Shown here: piece after piece, positions 32,601 to 34,429 of the stretch
How the letters are laid out: each line of letters opens with the position of its first letter
How positions within the stretch are numbered: position 1 is the stretch's first letter
Origin: an uncultured Clostridia bacterium
Lineage (GTDB): Bacteria; Bacillota; Clostridia; Christensenellales; UBA1242
NCBI GenBank assembly: GCA_934756675.1
Contig: CAKVLG010000009.1
Coordinates: 1-34,429 of the forward strand
Reading direction: 5' to 3'
Length of the DNA: 34,429 nt
Program-made: the position numbers and the translations under genes
The notes under the pieces: generated by a model
Told to the model about the DNA's origin: nothing
Seen by the model: only the letters and a program-made list of their open reading frames with translations
Database searches by the model: none

Positions 32601-34425
32601 TAGATATTGTTACACTTACAAATGAACCATTATAGAATGCATATTTTTTTATTTTTGTTATTTGATTTGGTATTACTAAGTTAGTTACTTTAGTACCATT
32701 CAAATATAAGCTGTGTGCATAATAGAGTGGGTTTGAAGAATAATAACCAAAATCAATATTGCACCATTTTGCAAGATCTGTTATGTTAACTTTTGTGAGC
32801 GATGCGCATCCGTCAAAAGCCTGAGAACCTATTGTTGTTACACTGCTAGGAATATTAATTTCTGTTAATGATTTGCAGTTACGCAAAGCATGGTTATCTA
32901 TAACAGTTATATTGTTTGATAATGTAACACTTTTTAGATTAGCACAGCCAAAAAATGCCGAGTTCTCTATTTTGGTTACACTATTTGCCATTGTTACTGT
33001 TTTTATAGATGAACATTGGCGGAAAGTTTGAGGTTTTATTGTTGTTATTGTTTCTGGTATTACTAAATTCTCGACCAAGCTGTTGTTTAAATAAAGATTA
33101 CCTGCAAATGGCAATGGATTTGCATGCCAATCGCTAAAGTTTATATTGCACCAGTTTTCTATGCTGTTGATGTTTACTTTAGTTAAACCATAACAACCAT
33201 GAAAAGCATAATCTTTCATTGTTGTTACACTATTAGGAATTGATATACTTTCAAGTGCAGAACAATTGATAAAGGCATATGTAGGAATTTCAGTTATGCC
33301 ATTTAGCAAATTTATTGTTGTAAGTGTTGAGCAGCCGTCATACGAATTTGCATTTAATTTATTAATTGAGTTGCTTAAAGTTACGGTTGTTACTTTCGTG
33401 CTCTTAAATCCACTTGCTGCGACATTTGTTACAAGTGTTCCGTTGTATTTCCTTGGAATAACAACACTGCCTGTAATCGATGAGTCTTTTGCCTTAACAC
33501 TAGCCTCGCCATTTGCAACTGTGAATGCAAGTTTATCGAGCGTAGCCATTTTTGTGTAAAGTATTTTGTCTGCTGTTAGTTTTGTTATAACACCAGTATT
33601 TGTATAACCATTAACAAATGTTTCGTCACTAAACCAACCGCAGCTGTTTTCTTCTGTTGCGACACCTGTAAGTGCTGAATTGATGTAGTTATAATCAAGT
33701 GTGTTGGTTGCAAAAATAGATTCGTTTTGTACACCATCAACATTTGGGATAATCTTTGGCGAATTTGTTGTAGCTGTTCCTGACATGGTCACAAAATAAA
33801 AGCCGCTTGCGTTGCTGTTTACATCAAGCGTGCCAGCATTCATATATCCGTCTGCACCAATATTTGCGGTATTGCCTTTAATCGAACCCGTAAAGTTGGC
33901 TGCAATGTTTACCGCGCCGGCAGCAAAAATAGCTCCACCATATGATGTAGCTGTGTTGTTTTGTATATTGAGTTTTCCTGAGATATTAACAGTTGAACCA
34001 GCTGCGGCATAGATTGCACCGCCGTTTATTGCTGAGTTCCCTGTGATTGTTGTTGTACCTTTTAAGTTGAGTGTTGCACCACTTGCGACGTTAATTGCAC
34101 CACCGTTTGAGCTAGATAAGTTGTTTGTTATTTGGCAATTAACGAGATTTAGTACCCCCCCCCGTACGTTTATGGCAGTTTCTAAGTTTCCGTCGAATAC
34201 AACGTTTTCGATAGTATGTGTACCACCATTAATGGTGATAGCACCTTTGGCATTGTCTTTAATCACACCACCAGTGGCATTGAACTCGCCACCGTCTTCG
34301 ACATATACGCCACTACCAGCATTTACGACACTTTCGTGACTGTGAGTTATTAACACTGTACCAAAAGATAGCACCGCTACTAACAGTACTAAGATTGATA
34401 CAAAAATATTTTTAACCTTTTTCAT
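26623..34425 (-). CDS. Giant secreted BspA-type leucine-rich-repeat protein
   Basis: 2600 residues. The N-terminus MKKVKNIFVSILVLLVAVLS is a signal peptide (cleavage somewhere before about residue 38). Residues about 38-220 are beta-helix-like repeats with NGGAI motifs, as in polymorphic outer-membrane/pectate-lyase-type repeats. Residues about 258-296 (GWFSDETFVNG...LYTKMATL) look like one Listeria-Bacteroides repeat. From about 297 to near 2540 come tandem LRR_5 (BspA) repeats of about 23 residues, such as TIPSSVTSIGSNAFVSCSSL, with two further recurring modules (WCNIDF...NPLYYAHDLYLNG, eight copies, and TTP...IFG...TLT.G..IP). Two copies of a module ending in Y.W plus basic residues are near 2414-2457 and 2543-2600. 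There is no LPxTG or C-terminal membrane anchor. BspA-like proteins bind host proteins and other bacteria; the target here is unknown. The ribosome binding site lies outside the window. Confidence 0.93.
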   Translation of the reverse strand: MKKVKNIFVSILVLLVAVLSFGTVLITHSHESVVNAGSGVYVEDGGEFNATGGVIKDNAKGAITINGGTHTIENVVFDGNLETAINVRGGVLNLVNCQITNNLSSSNGGAINVASGATLNLKGTTTITGNSAINGGAIYAAAGSTVNISGKLNIQNNTATSYGGAIFAAGAVNIAANFTGSIKGNTANIGADGYMNAGTLDVNSNASGFYFVTMSGTATTNSPKIIPNVDGVQNESIFATNTLDYNYINSALTGVATEENSCGWFSDETFVNGYTNTGVITKLTADKILYTKMATLDKLAFTVANGEASVKAKDSSITGSVVIPRKYNGTLVTNVAASGFKSTKVTTVTLSNSINKLNANSYDGCSTLTTINLLNGITEIPTYAFINCSALESISIPNSVTTMKDYAFHGCYGLTKVNINSIENWCNINFSDWHANPLPFAGNLYLNNSLVENLVIPETITTIKPQTFRQCSSIKTVTMANSVTKIENSAFFGCANLKSVTLSNNITVIDNHALRNCKSLTEINIPSSVTTIGSQAFDGCASLTKVNITDLAKWCNIDFGYYSSNPLYYAHSLYLNGTKVTNLVIPNQITKIKKYAFYNGSFVSVTISNGVTDIEKNAFAGCSSLTTITIPNSVTIINTDAFAGCSKLVNITTPILDAKFSNIFGHQATTVTLTKGTSIPDNYFKDYENLTSITILDSVTSIGRDTFDNCSSLTRLDIADLTAWCNIDFIYNTSNPLYYAHDLYSNGALITDLVLPSGITEIKQYAFYNGSFVSVTIPSSVTKIGLGVFDNCSSLTKVNITDLTAWCNIDFNYSNPLRYAHNLYLNGSKITDLVIPNGVTKIKDSVFNNGSFVSVTIPSGVTSIGDYAFRSCQSLTNITIPNSVTSIGYLVFEDCKSLTNITIPDSVTSIGERAFENCQSLTKITIPSSVTSIGTGTFYKCSRLSSVIIPSSVTSIGYSAFGNCYSLTNITIPNSVTSIGYLAFEYCSSLRVITTPIIGTKFSDIFGTQATTVTLTKGTSIPNDYFKDYSNLVNITLPDELTSIGTNAFQNCSSLTKVNITDLTAWCNISFKSNSYSNPLYYAHDLYLNGALITDLVIPNGITRIENYTFVGGSFTSVKIPNSMNGISSIAFTGCSNLVNVTTPHINDSIKQMFGTNIETLTLTSGETITVSYVADLSKLKTLVLPTSVTKIVQYAFTNCPSLTNVTTPAYSNILLFADIFGNNVTDLTFIGSSVPDYLVKDYAALRNLTISESIKTIGKESFSGSGVTNVTIKTTENLAIGNSSFINCTSLKNVNFLTSSTVTTLDEGAFNGCTALETINLPAVTSIGNFAFNNCTSLGALTLPTTLKTIGNYTFKDTTALNTITIPASVKTIGTAAFSKSGLNTVVFENGTTEISLGIDLFHTCANLSSVTLGNRVTSMPQSMFYACTSLTSFEIPNTVTNLGVKLFRKCSNLATVTFASGSTITIIPAQMFSECTKLTSVNLPSIVTEFAEMTDKNVTAAKTFENCTSLINITIPSSVTTIGGYTFYGCSRLASVTIPNSVKTIKDYAFQGCYGLTKVNINSIENWCDINFSDWHANPLPFAGNLYLNNSLVENLVIPETITTIKPQTFRQCSSIKTVTMANSVTKLENAAFFGCANLKSVTLSDGMKVIGASVFRNCKSLLEITIPTTVTTIEDNAFNGCSSFSEITIPNNVTSIGYGAFSGCSNLLNITAPIFTKTARFLTVFGPQTTSVNLTSGSSIPESYFEKCTNLQTITLTSSITNIGPRAFYGCSSLTNVALPNNLTSIGSSAFGDCLSLTNITIPSSVTSIGSNAFVSCSSLTKVNITDLAKWCNISFYDEYSNPLNYAHDLYLNDAKITDLVIPSSITSIRQYVFVGGSFVSVTIPNNVTRIGHTAFGDCQSLTRVDITDLTAWCNIDFIYYSSNPLFYAHDLYLNGALITNLVIPNGVTQINRHAFNGGSFTNAVISNSVSSIDGTAFNGCSNLVNVTTPHINDSIKQMFGTNIEALTLTSGETITVSYVADLSKLKTLVLPTSVTKIEQYAFTSCPSLTNVTTPAYSNIILFADIFGNNVTDLTFIGSSVPDYFVKDYAALRNLTISESIKTIGKESFSGSGVTNVTIKTTGNLAIGNSSFINCTSLKNVNFLTSSTTTTLDEGAFNGCTALETINLPAVTSIGNFAFNNCSSLGALTLPTTLKTIGNYAFKDTTALNAITIPASVNTIGTAAFSKSGLNTVVFEDDTTTIALGIDLFHTCANLSSVTLGNRVKSMPQSMFYACTSLTSFEIPSTVKELGVKLFRKCSNLATVTFASGSTIRIIPAQMFSECSSLNNVSFPSTVTEFAEMTDKNVTAAKTFENCTSLTSVILPKPLYTIGGQAFIGCTALKKITLPINLCNIGSKVFSGCTNLSNVNMENTGSWLLTGTDADGVGVSTTISVGNNASANATYLKTTYVEYVWKKVIENINKFDYELNSDGTYTVIDNGCSGEVVIPSTYNGRNVTKILAEGFKDNKRITKITIPSTINYIGENAFSGCWNMKDVTFDGGGKEWVLTNPENNNVVYMTVSTDGKDSWYSNDDTSANVPISLYYRLTSDPYRSYVWTR
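27345..28485 (-). repeat. Internal duplication A, downstream copy
   Basis: About 1.14 kb within the LRR gene that is nearly identical to 29892-31032, offset exactly 2547 bases (849 codons), so the frame is kept. In the part compared base by base (28187 onward) only a few differences occur per 70 bases. Boundaries are approximate, set where similarity fades. Confidence 0.85.
29485..29815 (-). repeat. Internal duplication B, downstream copy
   Basis: About 330 bases nearly identical to 32917-33247, offset 3432 bases (1144 codons). It encodes the module with INSIENWC, FSDWHANPLPFAGNLYLNNS and IKPQTFRQCSSIKTVTMANS. Boundaries are approximate. Confidence 0.82.
29892..31032 (-). repeat. Internal duplication A, upstream copy
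   Basis: Partner of 27345-28485. It encodes the modules beginning NLVNVTTPHINDSIKQMFG and ending near TAAKTFENCTSL. It lies directly next to the downstream copy of duplication B, so 29485-31032 is built from pieces present elsewhere in the gene. Confidence 0.85.
32917..33247 (-). repeat. Internal duplication B, upstream copy
   Basis: Partner of 29485-29815, near the start of the LRR region. The copies differ by a handful of bases over about 190 compared. Confidence 0.82.
34155..34163 (-). repeat. Nine-G homopolymer tract in the LRR gene (phase-variation candidate)
   Basis: Nine consecutive C on the plus strand, nine G in the coding strand, at codons 88-91 (Arg-Gly-Gly-Val) of the LRR gene. 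With nine the gene is open. With eight, the reading becomes CGG GGG GGG TAC TAA and stops at once; with ten it stops at a TAA after five more codons. A tract this long is striking in AT-rich DNA and is placed just after the signal peptide. A sequencing or assembly length error is also possible. Confidence 0.8.
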
Positions 34426-34429
34426 AGTC

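Noticed and set aside
26623..34425. Dense repetition that could suggest a CRISPR-like or tandem DNA repeat array.
   Set aside because: The whole stretch is one open frame and the repeats are 23-residue LRR_5 units at protein level; there are no identical short repeats with unique spacers.
1..34429. Defence systems, prophage, integrase or toxin-antitoxin genes.
   Set aside because: Every minus-strand gene is explained by housekeeping families or the LRR protein; no such domains were seen. DprA and ComM are core genes here, not a defence island.

Overview
The window is one continuous minus-strand stretch of an AT-rich Bacillota chromosome, most likely an uncultured clostridial (gut-type) lineage. 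The evidence is low GC content, AGGAGG ribosome binding sites, TTGACA/TATAAT promoters, the gene order plsX-rnc-smc-ftsY-ylxM-ffh-rpsP-khpA-rimM-trmD-rbgA-rnhB followed by comM-dprA-topA-trmFO-hslV-hslU and rpsB, and a giant BspA-type leucine-rich-repeat protein. TGA is used as a stop (end of trmFO), so the standard bacterial code applies. No tRNA, rRNA, CRISPR array, insertion sequence or prophage gene was found.

Transcription of every protein gene runs from high to low coordinates. (1) 26623-34425: a 2600-residue secreted LRR protein. (2) 25854-26622: a gene-free gap with the plsX promoter, a REP-like palindrome, and a roughly 390-nt region that folds as a structured RNA on the plus strand and ends in a bidirectional terminator. 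(3) 19650-25853: plsX-rnc-smc-ftsY, covering phospholipid synthesis, RNA processing, chromosome condensation and the SRP receptor. (4) 17322-19646: a consensus promoter, then ylxM-ffh-rpsP-khpA, closed by a terminator-like hairpin. (5) 14240-17284: rimM-trmD-rbgA-rnhB-yraN, for ribosome assembly and tRNA methylation. (6) 13708-14191: rplS alone, with its own promoter, probable L19 leader and terminator. (7) 4057-13682: promoter, comM-dprA-topA-trmFO-hslV-hslU-hisS-trxA, terminator. (8) 2405-4045: promoter, iscS and an unusual IscU-like gene, terminator. (9) 1-2355: a small membrane protein, ruvX, two DUF1292-type proteins, and rpsB (cut by the window edge) behind its own promoter and a leader hairpin.

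Most of the window is ordinary housekeeping DNA. The parts that deserve attention are in the upper third. A run of nine G sits at codons 88-91 of the giant LRR gene; losing or gaining one G brings in a stop codon within a few codons, so the gene looks like an on/off phase-variable surface or secreted protein. The same gene carries two nearly identical internal in-frame duplications that could recombine. Next to it, the plus-strand RNA candidate has a 16-nt closing stem, a 99-nt hairpin arm and a possible pseudoknot into its own terminator loop; I could not assign it to a known family. A smaller oddity is an IscU-like scaffold protein that keeps only one of the three usual cysteine ligands.
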